From assembly GCF_020171345.1 (NCBI RefSeq), contig NZ_JAIUZM010000002.1:124001-188000 (forward strand): a stretch of 64,000 nucleotides of DNA, written 5' to 3'. This DNA comes from Microbulbifer agarilyticus (GTDB lineage Bacteria > Pseudomonadota > Gammaproteobacteria > Pseudomonadales > Cellvibrionaceae). This document shows, one piece after another, positions 24,528-33,459 of this stretch; the first letter of the stretch is position 1, and each line of letters opens with the position of its first letter. The translations under genes were made by a program, and so were the position numbers. The notes beneath the pieces were generated by a model. That model worked only from the letters and a program-made list of their open reading frames with translations, ran no database searches and was not told where the DNA came from.

Positions 24528-26336
24528 TCAGTTGACCTTGTTTCTTCTGCGAATAAGCAGTAGGGGTAACAAAATCAAGACACCACTTGCCCCAACTAAG
24601 AGCAATACCCAATGATTTTGCGCAAGCTTGATGTATGTGTTGATCATGATTTGGTCTACCGAATGATAATTCTCGGGCATTTCCAGAGCACCAACGCTGG
24701 TGGCGTAGGTTTTATAGTCTTCTTTCAGTGCATTTAGAATCATGGGTTCAGTAGAGGCCAGATTGTTACTTTCACCGGGATCAGCATGTATATCAAACAG
24801 CTGCCAGTTACCGTCGCCATAGGGTGGCAGGTTACGGGTCAATTTATATTGGCCTTTAAATAGAGCGATATTACCCGCTACTTCGAGACCAACGGCTTCA
24901 TCAGGGCCGTAGGTGTATTTTGCTTCATCCTGTATTACGGGCAGTAAACTACGGCCGGTAATGGCAACTTCTTCTTGTGATAGCGGTGTTGCTGAGATAT
25001 CGAGATAATCGAGCAGGGTTGGCGTAATATCGGTCACCAGGCTGAGTGACGATTGCGTTTTTCCCTGAGGAATTCCAGGGCCTGAAATAATCAGCGGCAC
25101 ACGAATGCCACCGTCATTGCTATAAAACTTAAATTTACTGTTTGGGGACGCTGCGGCTGCGGCCCATTCTGGGCCGATGGATACCAGGCTGCCTTTTTCA
25201 CCCATGGAGTCTATGTCACGGTTATAGCCGCTTATGGCATACCATAGCCCTATGCCCGGTGTGTTGACTATGTCATTAAATTCCGGGCCATTATCAGATG
25301 TCACCACAAACAGGGTGTTTTCCAGTTTGCCTTGCTTGTCCAGCCATTCCATTAAGCGACCAATATGATGATCCATTGCTTCAAGCATGCCGGCATTAAC
25401 GGCCATGGCCTTCGAATAATAACGACGTTCGTCATTAGACAGAACGTTCCAATCGCGCAGGTTGTTAGGCATGTCGCCCAAGGGAGCTCCCTGGGGGATC
25501 AATCCTAATGCTTGGGCTTTTTGCCAGCGTTTCTCGCGCAGAACGTGCCAGCCTTGATCGTAAAGGCCTTCATAGTTTTCGGTGAATTCCCGAGGGGCCT
25601 GAATAGGGATGTGGATTGCCTGAAAAGCCATGTAAGCAAAAAACGGCTGTTCTTGTCTCTCTGTTGTTACTTCATCGGCAGCAATGTAGTCGATCATCTT
25701 GTCGACAATAAATGCAGAAGAATAAAAATCTTCTGGCAGGGTTGCGGGCTTGTCATCTTCAAACCAGGGCGCTGTATCATAGTAAGGCATGTAAGACTTT
25801 TGTTCCCAGTTGTCAGCGCCGGAAGCATCCAAGGCAAAGGAGCGATCAAAACCATGGCTTACGGGTAAATCTTCTACTCGACTCCCCAAATGCCATTTAC
25901 CTGTCATGTAAGTGCGATATCCATTGTCACGTAATCTATCAGCAATGGTTTTAACACCAGGTTCCAAGTGCATGGAATAGCCGGGGGCATTTTTATGTTC
26001 TCTGGGTAGCACTTCAGGGATGGTGGCAATACCGGTACGGTGATTATCGATACCGGTCAGCAGCATGGCGCGAGACGGGGAGCATAGTGGCGAAGTTCTA
26101 TATTCGCTAAAACGCGTACCCTGATCGGCGAGTTGTTGAATGCTGGGCATATTGGCTTCACCGCCGAAAGGAGCGAAATCCATTAATCCTGCATCGTCCA
26201 CCACAATAACAACAATGTTGGGTTGTGATTTCCCTGTGACTGATTCAGTGTTTTCTGTTGCCGCGAAGCTCACCGTAGCGAGGCTGGATAGCAGCAGCAC
26301 CCAGCTTTTCTTTAGACGTGTAAATGTTAAAGGCAT
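24528..26336 (-). CDS. Type I sulfatase with C-terminal membrane anchor
   Basis: Formylglycine-dependent sulfatase/phosphatase-superfamily hydrolase, 602 residues. An N-terminal signal peptide (LKKSWVLLLSSLATVSFA) leads to the metal-binding VVDDAG, the CSPSR modification site (Cys85 converted to formylglycine), TGKWHLG, and TSDNGPEF. The C-terminus holds a hydrophobic helix followed by RRRNK (VLLLVGASGVLILLPLLLIR), so the enzyme is probably exported and held in the inner membrane. ATG 26336 is chosen; a TTG seven codons upstream is possible and neither has a good ribosome site. Middle gene of the islet operon. The substrate is unknown. Confidence 0.9.
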   Translation of the reverse strand: MPLTFTRLKKSWVLLLSSLATVSFAATENTESVTGKSQPNIVVIVVDDAGLMDFAPFGGEANMPSIQQLADQGTRFSEYRTSPLCSPSRAMLLTGIDNHRTGIATIPEVLPREHKNAPGYSMHLEPGVKTIADRLRDNGYRTYMTGKWHLGSRVEDLPVSHGFDRSFALDASGADNWEQKSYMPYYDTAPWFEDDKPATLPEDFYSSAFIVDKMIDYIAADEVTTERQEQPFFAYMAFQAIHIPIQAPREFTENYEGLYDQGWHVLREKRWQKAQALGLIPQGAPLGDMPNNLRDWNVLSNDERRYYSKAMAVNAGMLEAMDHHIGRLMEWLDKQGKLENTLFVVTSDNGPEFNDIVNTPGIGLWYAISGYNRDIDSMGEKGSLVSIGPEWAAAAASPNSKFKFYSNDGGIRVPLIISGPGIPQGKTQSSLSLVTDITPTLLDYLDISATPLSQEEVAITGRSLLPVIQDEAKYTYGPDEAVGLEVAGNIALFKGQYKLTRNLPPYGDGNWQLFDIHADPGESNNLASTEPMILNALKEDYKTYATSVGALEMPENYHSVDQIMINTYIKLAQNHWVLLLVGASGVLILLPLLLIRRRNKVN

Positions 26337-26387
26337 TTTATAGAGTGCATCCGTCAAATACGTAGGGTGTTTGAATCTTTTATTTAT

Positions 26388-28064
26388 TTAGTTAGGCGTG
26401 TAGATGTACTCGTCACCGATTTCGAACTTCTCTGCCAGAGTTTTATCAATCATCACCGGTATCTGGATGGCTGATTTATGGAGCGGTCCACGGGCGCTGG
26501 CTTGATGATCGGCTAAAAGTTGTCGCAGTTCATTGACCTTTTCGGGGTGTTCGCTGCTGACATTGTTTTGCTCGGTCGGATCTTTTTCCAAATTGAATAA
26601 CCAGGTTTGCAGCCCGTCAGCAGGGCGATCATTAATTTGTAATTTCCAATCACCGTGGCGCACGACCTGGTAGTGGCCGTTTTGCCAAAACAGGGTTTTG
26701 CGCGGCCAGTTGGTTTCGTCGTCCAGCAGAGGCAGTATATTTTTGCCATCGATCTCAACGCCTTTAGGCGTTGCGGTACCTGCGGCGGCAGCCAGGGTTG
26801 GCATCACATCAATATGAGCTACCGGCGTGTCTACGGTTTTACCTGCGGAAATTTGTTTTGGCCATTTAACAAACATCGGCACGCGCAGACCACCTTCAAA
26901 CATGGTGATTTTCCAGCCGCGGAAGGGGCTATTGGATTCGGGCAGGCCAACATAACCGGCGCCACCATTATCGCTGGTAAACATGACGATGGTGTTATCG
27001 GCAAGACCTTCTTCTTCAAGTGTTTCCAGAATGCGTGACACACTGCGATCCACCGCTCTAATCATCGCGGCATATACTCGTCTGCGGTGCGGTTCGATAT
27101 CACCCACGGCTTCATAGTCTTCTCGCGTGGCTTGCAGTGGCGTGTGTGGGCCCCAGTGGGCTAAATACAAAAAGAAGGGACGATGCTTGTTGGCCTGAAT
27201 GACTTTTACGGACTCGTCTGTCCAGTAGTCTGTCATATAGCGGGCGGGTTCAAATTGATCCGCACTGCCGGAGTTGAAGGAATTACTGAACCCCAGAGCC
27301 GCCCACAGAAACTGGTCTATGGGATCAAAGGGGAGTTTAGCATTGACCACAGTTGGATCATCTTCTGGTAAATACAGGCCATTGGTCATTAACAAGCTGT
27401 CATCGAATCCCTGTTTGTGGGGGCCCATATTGCCATCATTACCCAAATGCCATTTACCAATGTGGGCAGTGTAGTAACCTCGCTCTTTAAGGACTTCAGC
27501 CAGAGTAATTTCTGTTGCGGGTAAACCCTGCAGTTCGTAGGTAGCTTTGCTTTCGTTTATGCTTGCATCGTAAATGGCGGGCGGCAAGTTGTTATCCATC
27601 TCGTTATAGATGCGAGCAACCATTGACTCCATCGAGTCGGGGGTTGGCGTGAATTCAAAGCCGGTTCGGGTGGGGTAGCGCCCGGTCATCAGCATGGCAC
27701 GGGAAGGTGCGCAGGTACTGGCACCGGAATAGGACTGATTAAATACCGCCCCTTCGGCAGCCAGGCGATCAATCCCCGGTGTTTGAAAGATGCTGCCATC
27801 GCTGCGGCTTATGCCTCCACCCAAAGTAGAAATGTCGTTGTATCCCAGATCATCGGCAACGATCAGGATGATATTGGGAGGGCGCTCACCGACTTCGACA
27901 GGCGCCTCTAATGGCCCCTGTTGCCAAGGGACATCGCGGGCTTCGGCCACGGCTACCTTGGATCCTTTGTATTTGATAAGCGCTAGCAAAATGTTGGTTT
28001 TTTGGCTGTAGGCAAGGAAACCGACAATGGCTACAACTACTAATAGTGAAAGACTCTTTTTCAT
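26388..28064 (-). CDS. Type I sulfatase with N-terminal membrane anchor
   Basis: Second sulfatase of the islet, 558 residues. The N-terminus (MKKSLSLLVVVAIVGFLAY) is a single hydrophobic segment without a clear cleavage site, so a signal anchor is likely. Catalytic features: metal ligands in IVADDLGYND, CAPSR modification site (Cys118), HIGKWHLGN, and FTSDNGGAGY. About a third of the residues match the other sulfatase by eye only in the motifs, so they are old relatives with different substrates, not a recent duplication. First gene of the operon; the divergent AraC regulator and its phased repeats lie directly upstream. No formylglycine-generating enzyme gene is in the window. Confidence 0.92.
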   Translation of the reverse strand: MKKSLSLLVVVAIVGFLAYSQKTNILLALIKYKGSKVAVAEARDVPWQQGPLEAPVEVGERPPNIILIVADDLGYNDISTLGGGISRSDGSIFQTPGIDRLAAEGAVFNQSYSGASTCAPSRAMLMTGRYPTRTGFEFTPTPDSMESMVARIYNEMDNNLPPAIYDASINESKATYELQGLPATEITLAEVLKERGYYTAHIGKWHLGNDGNMGPHKQGFDDSLLMTNGLYLPEDDPTVVNAKLPFDPIDQFLWAALGFSNSFNSGSADQFEPARYMTDYWTDESVKVIQANKHRPFFLYLAHWGPHTPLQATREDYEAVGDIEPHRRRVYAAMIRAVDRSVSRILETLEEEGLADNTIVMFTSDNGGAGYVGLPESNSPFRGWKITMFEGGLRVPMFVKWPKQISAGKTVDTPVAHIDVMPTLAAAAGTATPKGVEIDGKNILPLLDDETNWPRKTLFWQNGHYQVVRHGDWKLQINDRPADGLQTWLFNLEKDPTEQNNVSSEHPEKVNELRQLLADHQASARGPLHKSAIQIPVMIDKTLAEKFEIGDEYIYTPN

Positions 28065-28152
28065 GCTGTTGCTCTTATTTTTTACTGCTGCTACTTGATG
28101 CACAGCTTGGCTTGGAAAGTCTCATATTCTAGAGAGAGTTACCACTTCAAAC

Positions 28153-28188
28153 TTGTAATATTGCGCAGCATGTTTGTAGTATTGCGCA
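28153..28188. promoter_or_regulatory. AraC-type operator: two 15-bp direct repeats, 21 bp apart
   Basis: TTGTAATATTGCGCA (28153-28167) and TTGTAGTATTGCGCA (28174-28188) match at 14 of 15 bases with a period of exactly 21 bp, the two-turn spacing of AraC-family half-sites such as araI1/araI2. They lie between the divergent regulator and sulfatase genes, about 90 bases upstream of the sulfatase start. Confidence 0.75.
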
Positions 28189-28216
28189 ATTTCCAGTGGC
28201 GCAGGATTAAAGACAT

Positions 28217-29263
28217 ATGGCCGACATCATACCGAGTTATGTTTTAGAGGGCGTTGCCAGCCTGATTGAAATAGCAGGACAAGATCCTGCGGCGATCGCT
28301 GAGGCCGTAGAACTCAATCCTGCAGCCTTGTACCAGTCCGATGTTCCGATTAGCGAAGTTAAGATCAATGATCTGTTCGAAGAAGCGGCACGAGTTTGTG
28401 ATGATCGCTTCTTCGGGCTCAAAGCTGGGCAGTTGAAGGATCTGGATATGATCGGCCCCCTATGGTTACTAGTTCAGCAGGCAAGTACGGTTGGAGAAGT
28501 GTTAACTCTGCTATCAGAAAACATAGCGCTGCACGCCAAAGGTTTTAGCATCTTCATCTATGATCACGGCGAGGCCGGTATTTCCGTTGCAATTGAAATC
28601 TCCACACCAACACTAGAGTACTTTCAAAAGGTCCCAAAACACAGCAGTGTCATTCAGGTTGTTGAGCACATTATGGCCGTAATCAACAGGGAGTTACTGG
28701 GCTCACTGGGGCGAAGCTGGTTTCCCAAGTACATACAGTTAAGGCATTCAGCGCCAGAGGATATTACGCCGTTGAAGAAGGTTTTTGGCGAACACCTGTT
28801 TTTTAATCAGGATATCAACGCGATTCATTTAACTAGAGAGGATGCGCAAACTCCGAATTATCGCAATCCTGATAACACGATATCCAGTGACGCTAAGAAG
28901 CTCGTAACACGTGAACTGGAATCCAAAATCGGACAAGGCAAGAGTTTTGTCTGGAGGGTTGAGCGTATCATTCGTACTTTGATCAATAATCAAGGCGTTA
29001 CAGCAAATGACGTCGCCCTTGCTTTGAATATTCGGCTACGCACTTTACAGTACCGACTAAAGAAAAAGAGCACCAGTTATCAGGCTCTGTACGATAACGC
29101 GCGTGAGGAACTGTCAAAGCACTACTTATGCCAGTCTGAACTGTCGGTCAGTGCTGTTGCTGAACGTTTACATTTTACAGATTCAGCAGCCTTTTCAAAT
29201 TTCTTTAAACGCAGGGTAGGATGTTCACCCAGTGAGTATGTTCAAAGAATGTGTTCCGGATGA
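28217..29263 (+). CDS. AraC-family regulator of the sulfatase islet
   Basis: 348-residue regulator of the OruR/ArgR-type AraC branch: an N-terminal Arabinose_bd-like helical domain (about 20-200, containing GLKAGQLKDLDMIGPLWLLV) and a C-terminal double helix-turn-helix (about 250-345, ending FTDSAAFSNFFKRRVGCSPS). ATG 28217 has an AGGA site. It is transcribed away from the sulfatase operon and shares its AT-rich composition, so it most likely activates that operon through the 21-bp-phased repeats when a sulfated substrate or its product is present. Confidence 0.88.
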   Translation: MADIIPSYVLEGVASLIEIAGQDPAAIAEAVELNPAALYQSDVPISEVKINDLFEEAARVCDDRFFGLKAGQLKDLDMIGPLWLLVQQASTVGEVLTLLSENIALHAKGFSIFIYDHGEAGISVAIEISTPTLEYFQKVPKHSSVIQVVEHIMAVINRELLGSLGRSWFPKYIQLRHSAPEDITPLKKVFGEHLFFNQDINAIHLTREDAQTPNYRNPDNTISSDAKKLVTRELESKIGQGKSFVWRVERIIRTLINNQGVTANDVALALNIRLRTLQYRLKKKSTSYQALYDNAREELSKHYLCQSELSVSAVAERLHFTDSAAFSNFFKRRVGCSPSEYVQRMCSG

Positions 29264-29424
29264 CTTGTGTGGCAAAGCCTCCGGTCAAGGGCTCATAATT
29301 TTCACAGATAGTTTAAGAGCATGGTATTTTTCATGGTATTCCCAATGATCAGGAAAATAAGTCATTGAATATAAAAGATGATAATGGCTTATTGATAATC
29401 GAGTGGGAATAAGGCTTGAACGTT

Positions 29425-29452
29425 TAACCTGGGGCCTTCGGATCCCGGGTTA
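29425..29452 (-). terminator. Hairpin with TTCG loop between convergent genes
   Basis: TAACCTGGGGCC-TTCG-GATCCCGGGTTA: a mostly paired 12-bp stem (one mismatch, two wobbles) closed by a stable TTCG tetraloop. It lies between the convergent regulator and lipoprotein genes. There is no T-run, so termination strength is uncertain. Confidence 0.45.
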
Positions 29453-29488
29453 GTCTTGGTGCGGCAGGTTAGGGAGGATCAGGACCGA

Positions 29489-30616
29489 TTAGGGTTTAGC
29501 ACCGTTGGGTGTGCTTAATGCTCTCAGGTTTTCCAGCACTCTTTCGGCGCGGCTGATGTTGCCGCGCAACTCCATATTTTCCGGTGCGAGGGTGTGCGCT
29601 TCCCGCCATACTGCCAGCGCCTGTTCGATTTCCCCCTGGCTGTATAGCTCATTGCCACGCTGCAACGCGGACTCCAGTTGAGCGCTCACCATCGAATCAA
29701 AGCGTGCCTGCAGAGTCTGCAGTTCAGGGTGGTCGGGTGCCTGTTGTTCCAGTTCGGTGAGCTGTTGACGTGCGCTGGGCAGGTCTCCGTTATCCAGTGT
29801 CTGTTCCAGTTCCGCTGTAGGAATGGGCTGCGCACTTGCGGGAGAGGGTTTGCGGGCTGCGACTTTTGTACGCCGAGGATTTCGTTTGCGCAATTGGTGG
29901 TTGGCTTCTGTGAGGCTTTGTTCTAGCTGTTCTTTGTTTTCTTTATCCTGTTCAAGGTCGTCGCCGTACAGGGCTTTGGCGACTTTCAGGCCGCTCTGGG
30001 CCAAACCGTAATCTTTCCGCAGCAGCGCCAGCTCCGCGTATTTCTGCAGTTCTTCAGCAGAAGCGCGTCGCTTGCGGTTGAAATTTTTTAACTCCACCCA
30101 GGTCAATACATCGCGACCCTGCAGTTGCTGCAAGCGCTTGTATGCGTCGATGTCTTTTAACAGTTGTTCGCCTTGGTGGATCGCGATTTCCATGCGGACG
30201 CGTTCACCCCGCAGTTTGCGACGCTCTTGAAATTCACCATAGGCGGCGGTGAGTACCGGGCTGGTGGGCAAAACAGCAATAGCGCCCTCGAGCTGCTGAG
30301 CTGCGCGATACCATTCGTTTTTCCGCTCGAGGCGGCTTGCAGATTCCAGCACTTCTCGTTCAAAGCGATGCAGCTCACGGCGTAATTGTCGTAGTTGTCT
30401 CTGTTGAGATGGCGATGGCGCGTTGAGGCTTTGCAGTTGGTCGAGTTCGGTCGATTGCTGGCGGACGCGCTGCGCTGTTTCCGCAGGAAAACCTTCGAGT
30501 GTTGGTTGTGTGGTGGGGACCAGACTGCAGGCAGGGAGCAGTGCCGCCATTGAGAAGCAAAAGAATAACCGCGTGAGTGTTATTCGACAGTTAAGCATGG
30601 TCGACGGTTTTTTCAT
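29489..30616 (-). CDS. TPR-containing lipoprotein
   Basis: Probable outer-membrane lipoprotein of 375 residues: signal peptide with the lipobox LLPAC (Cys30), a coiled-coil segment rich in Gln/Arg/Leu (about 50-100), and a C-terminal tetratricopeptide-like region with ALQRGNELYSQGEIEQALAVWREAHTLAPEN. A basic Pro-rich linker (RKRNPRRTKVAARKP) separates the parts. The gene overlaps the end of the cyclase by 26 bases; an alternative start at 30598 would reduce this to 8. Neither start has a strong ribosome site, so translation is probably coupled. Likely a scaffold working with the cyclase; the function is not known. Confidence 0.82.
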   Translation of the reverse strand: MKKPSTMLNCRITLTRLFFCFSMAALLPACSLVPTTQPTLEGFPAETAQRVRQQSTELDQLQSLNAPSPSQQRQLRQLRRELHRFEREVLESASRLERKNEWYRAAQQLEGAIAVLPTSPVLTAAYGEFQERRKLRGERVRMEIAIHQGEQLLKDIDAYKRLQQLQGRDVLTWVELKNFNRKRRASAEELQKYAELALLRKDYGLAQSGLKVAKALYGDDLEQDKENKEQLEQSLTEANHQLRKRNPRRTKVAARKPSPASAQPIPTAELEQTLDNGDLPSARQQLTELEQQAPDHPELQTLQARFDSMVSAQLESALQRGNELYSQGEIEQALAVWREAHTLAPENMELRGNISRAERVLENLRALSTPNGAKP

Positions 30617-32168
30617 CCTGTTGCGCGTTAAAGCTTTTGCGCAATGCCTTCAGGTGGTTGCGCAGCTGCGATCTTCCTTCTTTAGATAGGTCATCGACGG
30701 AGTAGATCTGCACAGGTGCGGATTTGCCGCGAATCTTAATCGATTGGCCCGCTTGAGCCACAATTCGGCACTGTAAATTATTGTGCAGCTGCTCGCGAAT
30801 AATAATTTGATCGGGCTCAGCTTCACTGCACAGGCGAGAGGCCAAGTTTACGGCATCACCGACCACCGTGTACTCCATCCGGTCATCAGAACCCAGGTTG
30901 CCTGCCAGCATTGTGCCGGAATTAATGCCGATGCGGAAATGCACTTCCGGCTTGCCTTCTGTCAGGCGCTGCTGATTCAGCTCTGCCGCCAGCTGCTGAA
31001 TCAGCACGCCACAGCTCACCGCGTTAAATGCGTGGTCTGAATCGTCTTCGGCGACACCAAAAACCAGCATGGCGCAGTCGCCGATAAATTTATCGACCAC
31101 ACCGCCGTGCAACGCACAAGCGTGGGAAATATACGAAAAGTATTCGTTAAGCAGCCCGGAGACCTGGCTCGGTTCCAGTTTTTCCGACATGGCAGTGAAG
31201 CCGCTGATGTCGGCAAATAGTACGGTTGCCTCGATGGGGCGATCCACCAGGCGGACTTCATCGAGGTTGGCGAGTACCTTATCGGCAACGCTTTTCGACA
31301 CGTAGCGGGAGAAGACCTGTTCCACCTGCGACTTTTTCAGAAGTCCTGCGGCCATATTGTTGAAGCCTTCAAACAGGTAGCCGAGTTCGTCATTGCGGCG
31401 CTGGTCGATGCGGGTGGCGAGGTCACCACGGCCGATGGCCTCGGTGGCCTTCATTAAATGATGAATCGGCAGGGAGAGTCTTCGGCTGAGCCAGTAGGCG
31501 AAAAGGGAGGCCAGCAGTGTCATGGCCAGTGTGGCGTAGATGACGGCTTCGCGGGCCTCGGCTGCAGCCTGGTCCATCAGGGAGGCGGACAGGGTGATGA
31601 CTACCGAGCCGGCCCGTACGCCCTGATAGTTGGCGGGCGCGATAAAGCTGATCAGGCGTTCACTGTTGCCATTATCATCCACGCCAAACCACGGGTGGGC
31701 GATCACGGCGTTCGATTCGAACAGGGTTTTGCCCAGGTTGGGCAGGCGGCCTGTGCCGGAGAGAGGCTGGCCATCGTGGGCATAAATGGCGGCACCCAGG
31801 ATTTTCTCTTCTTGCCCCAGATTGCTCGTGAGCATCTGCAGGTTGAGACCATTCTCGGAGAGAATGGGTTCGCTGGCCTGCTTGGCGAGTTGCAGCGCCA
31901 TGGCGTTGCCAAATTCATCCAGCTGGGTGCGGATCAATTGATTCTGATTGTCGCTAATCACTAGACCGAGACTGGTCATTCCCACCACTAGTAGGAGGGT
32001 CATGACCAACGCCAGTTTGAATGCGATGGGGACGTGGCGCGGCAACAGCCGGGCCAGGCGCACGTGCAGACCGCGGGCGAGTGTTCGCAAGTTGTCTTTG
32101 GTCTTAATGATCAACGGGTGCGCTCTATTTAAATCTTGTTGGCCGTGTGACTCTGGGAGCCGGGACAC
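30591..32168 (-). CDS. Membrane adenylate/guanylate cyclase with HAMP domain
   Basis: Class III nucleotide cyclase anchored in the inner membrane, 525 residues. Layout: cytoplasmic N-tail, TM1 (about 49-70), periplasmic sensor region, TM2 (about 205-225), HAMP (to about 275), then a class III catalytic domain with the metal-binding aspartates in VLFADISGFTAMSEKL and FIGDCAMLVFG, and the VVGDAVNLASRL motif. It probably makes cAMP in response to an envelope signal. The start is uncertain: GTG 32168 has no ribosome site and a TTG near 32114 is also possible, but no Met occurs before TM1. Overlaps the TPR lipoprotein gene, its likely partner. Confidence 0.9.
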   Translation of the reverse strand: MSRLPESHGQQDLNRAHPLIIKTKDNLRTLARGLHVRLARLLPRHVPIAFKLALVMTLLLVVGMTSLGLVISDNQNQLIRTQLDEFGNAMALQLAKQASEPILSENGLNLQMLTSNLGQEEKILGAAIYAHDGQPLSGTGRLPNLGKTLFESNAVIAHPWFGVDDNGNSERLISFIAPANYQGVRAGSVVITLSASLMDQAAAEAREAVIYATLAMTLLASLFAYWLSRRLSLPIHHLMKATEAIGRGDLATRIDQRRNDELGYLFEGFNNMAAGLLKKSQVEQVFSRYVSKSVADKVLANLDEVRLVDRPIEATVLFADISGFTAMSEKLEPSQVSGLLNEYFSYISHACALHGGVVDKFIGDCAMLVFGVAEDDSDHAFNAVSCGVLIQQLAAELNQQRLTEGKPEVHFRIGINSGTMLAGNLGSDDRMEYTVVGDAVNLASRLCSEAEPDQIIIREQLHNNLQCRIVAQAGQSIKIRGKSAPVQIYSVDDLSKEGRSQLRNHLKALRKSFNAQQDEKTVDHA

Positions 32169-32528
32169 AGACTATACCAGCTCTTTGCTGTTAGCTCCTC
32201 GCTCGTTTGTCGTGAGTAGGTGGTTTCCACCGGAGAATTTAGCCCATTTTGGCCCGGGAGAGGTTCGTATCGCTGTCGGCGAAGATGAAAAAACCGGCCC
32301 GGACTGATAGTATCCCGTCGCTGTTCGCGCTGCTGGGCGCCCGAAATGGCATCAATTTGATCCGATATGCCGTTTTCTGGCGCCAATGTTAGAAGCCTGT
32401 TCCAAGCTGTGTCTCGGATGGAGGCAGAACATCGAGTCTTTGCACCGGACTACTTTATTCCATTTTTGATAATGAGTATCATTTGCGCACTGTCTGTAAT
32501 AAAGAAACGCAAATGAGAGTGGGAATTC
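32169..32528. other. Divergent intergenic region, cyclase / iron operon
   Basis: 360 bases with no gene I can support. It carries the Fur box (32468-32486) and must hold promoters for both flanking transcripts; -35/-10 elements for the iron operon should overlap the Fur box but were not confidently placed. Confidence 0.45.
32468..32486. promoter_or_regulatory. Fur box
   Basis: GATAATGAGTATCATTTGC matches the 19-bp Fur consensus GATAATGATAATCATTATC at 15 positions, with both inner arms (GATAATGA, TCATT) intact. It lies 43 bases upstream of the iron-operon start, so Fur with Fe2+ should repress the downstream genes. Confidence 0.82.
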
Positions 32529-33347
32529 ATGCAAGCTAAATCTTTTATCCGCAAGCCTCGCAATCTCGGCATGGTGCTGGGCCTTGTGGCACTGCTGGGT
32601 GCAGGCCAGGTTTCCGCGAATGGGGAAATCGGCGATCACGTGAATGATCTGAAGTCCCATCTGGGGCAGTACTCAGAAGAGGTGAACTGGCTGGTCGGCA
32701 AATTTGGCGCTGTCGTCGATACCTACGAAGAGAAAGGGCAAAAGGGCACCAACACCAATGCGATGCTCGAGTACTGGGAAGAGGTCGATTTCCACTCCGC
32801 TATCGAAACCAGTTATGTACCCGTTTACGCCAACATCTGGCAGGGCATTTTCGGCGTAAAACAGGCGATTGATGCCGGCGCACCGATTGCCAAAGTACGT
32901 GAAGAACAAAAGAAGCTGAACCAGGCCCTGTGGCAGGCGCTGGGCGCCGTTAAGCTGGCCTCCCAGTATCAGGAAAAAGGTCTGCTAGCCAAGGTTCAAA
33001 CCACTGAAACCGAGCCCACCACGGTGCCTGAGACCCTGGACGACATTAAACATCGCCTGGATCGCGTGGTCGCCAAATACGCAGAAAAACTGCCGGAAGC
33101 CGCCACCAGCATCGTTCACGACACCTACCTGCATCGCTTTGAGGGCGTTGAAGGTGTTCTGATCGAACAGGATGCTGATCTGGTGGAAGATCTGGAAAAA
33201 GACTTCAACGTAACCCTGCCGCAGGCCATTGACGGCAAGTCCAGTGTTGACGATGTGCGCAAGGTCGTTGAATCCATGCAAGCAAAACTGGATCGCGCGA
33301 AGGATCTGGTGGCTGCCGCAGAGAAAAAACGCAAGGACGTTTTTTAA
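32529..33347 (+). CDS. Periplasmic FTR1-like helical protein in an iron operon
   Basis: 272-residue exported protein. A signal peptide (LGMVLGLVALLGAGQVSA) is followed by an all-helical region. Its C-terminal part, DTYLHRFEGVEGVLIEQDAD and the following DLEKDFN, resembles the periplasmic segment of FTR1-family iron permeases (the YLdGFEpvE type motif as I recall it), but the permease membrane helices are missing. Another conserved-looking block is SYVPVYANIWQGIFGVKQAI. It is directly downstream of the Fur box and 112 bases upstream of the Fe3+ ABC genes, so an iron-capture or oxidation role is likely. Family assignment is from memory of the motif and is moderate. Confidence 0.75.
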   Translation: MQAKSFIRKPRNLGMVLGLVALLGAGQVSANGEIGDHVNDLKSHLGQYSEEVNWLVGKFGAVVDTYEEKGQKGTNTNAMLEYWEEVDFHSAIETSYVPVYANIWQGIFGVKQAIDAGAPIAKVREEQKKLNQALWQALGAVKLASQYQEKGLLAKVQTTETEPTTVPETLDDIKHRLDRVVAKYAEKLPEAATSIVHDTYLHRFEGVEGVLIEQDADLVEDLEKDFNVTLPQAIDGKSSVDDVRKVVESMQAKLDRAKDLVAAAEKKRKDVF

Positions 33348-33459
33348 GGTCTTCATAGAAGCCACAGTTAGATAGAAGCCACAATTCATTCCACCAGGGA
33401 AAAGCGGGGGGCTTAATTGCCCCTTGCCGAGCTTGTGAATTTTCGATTAAGGATTATCC

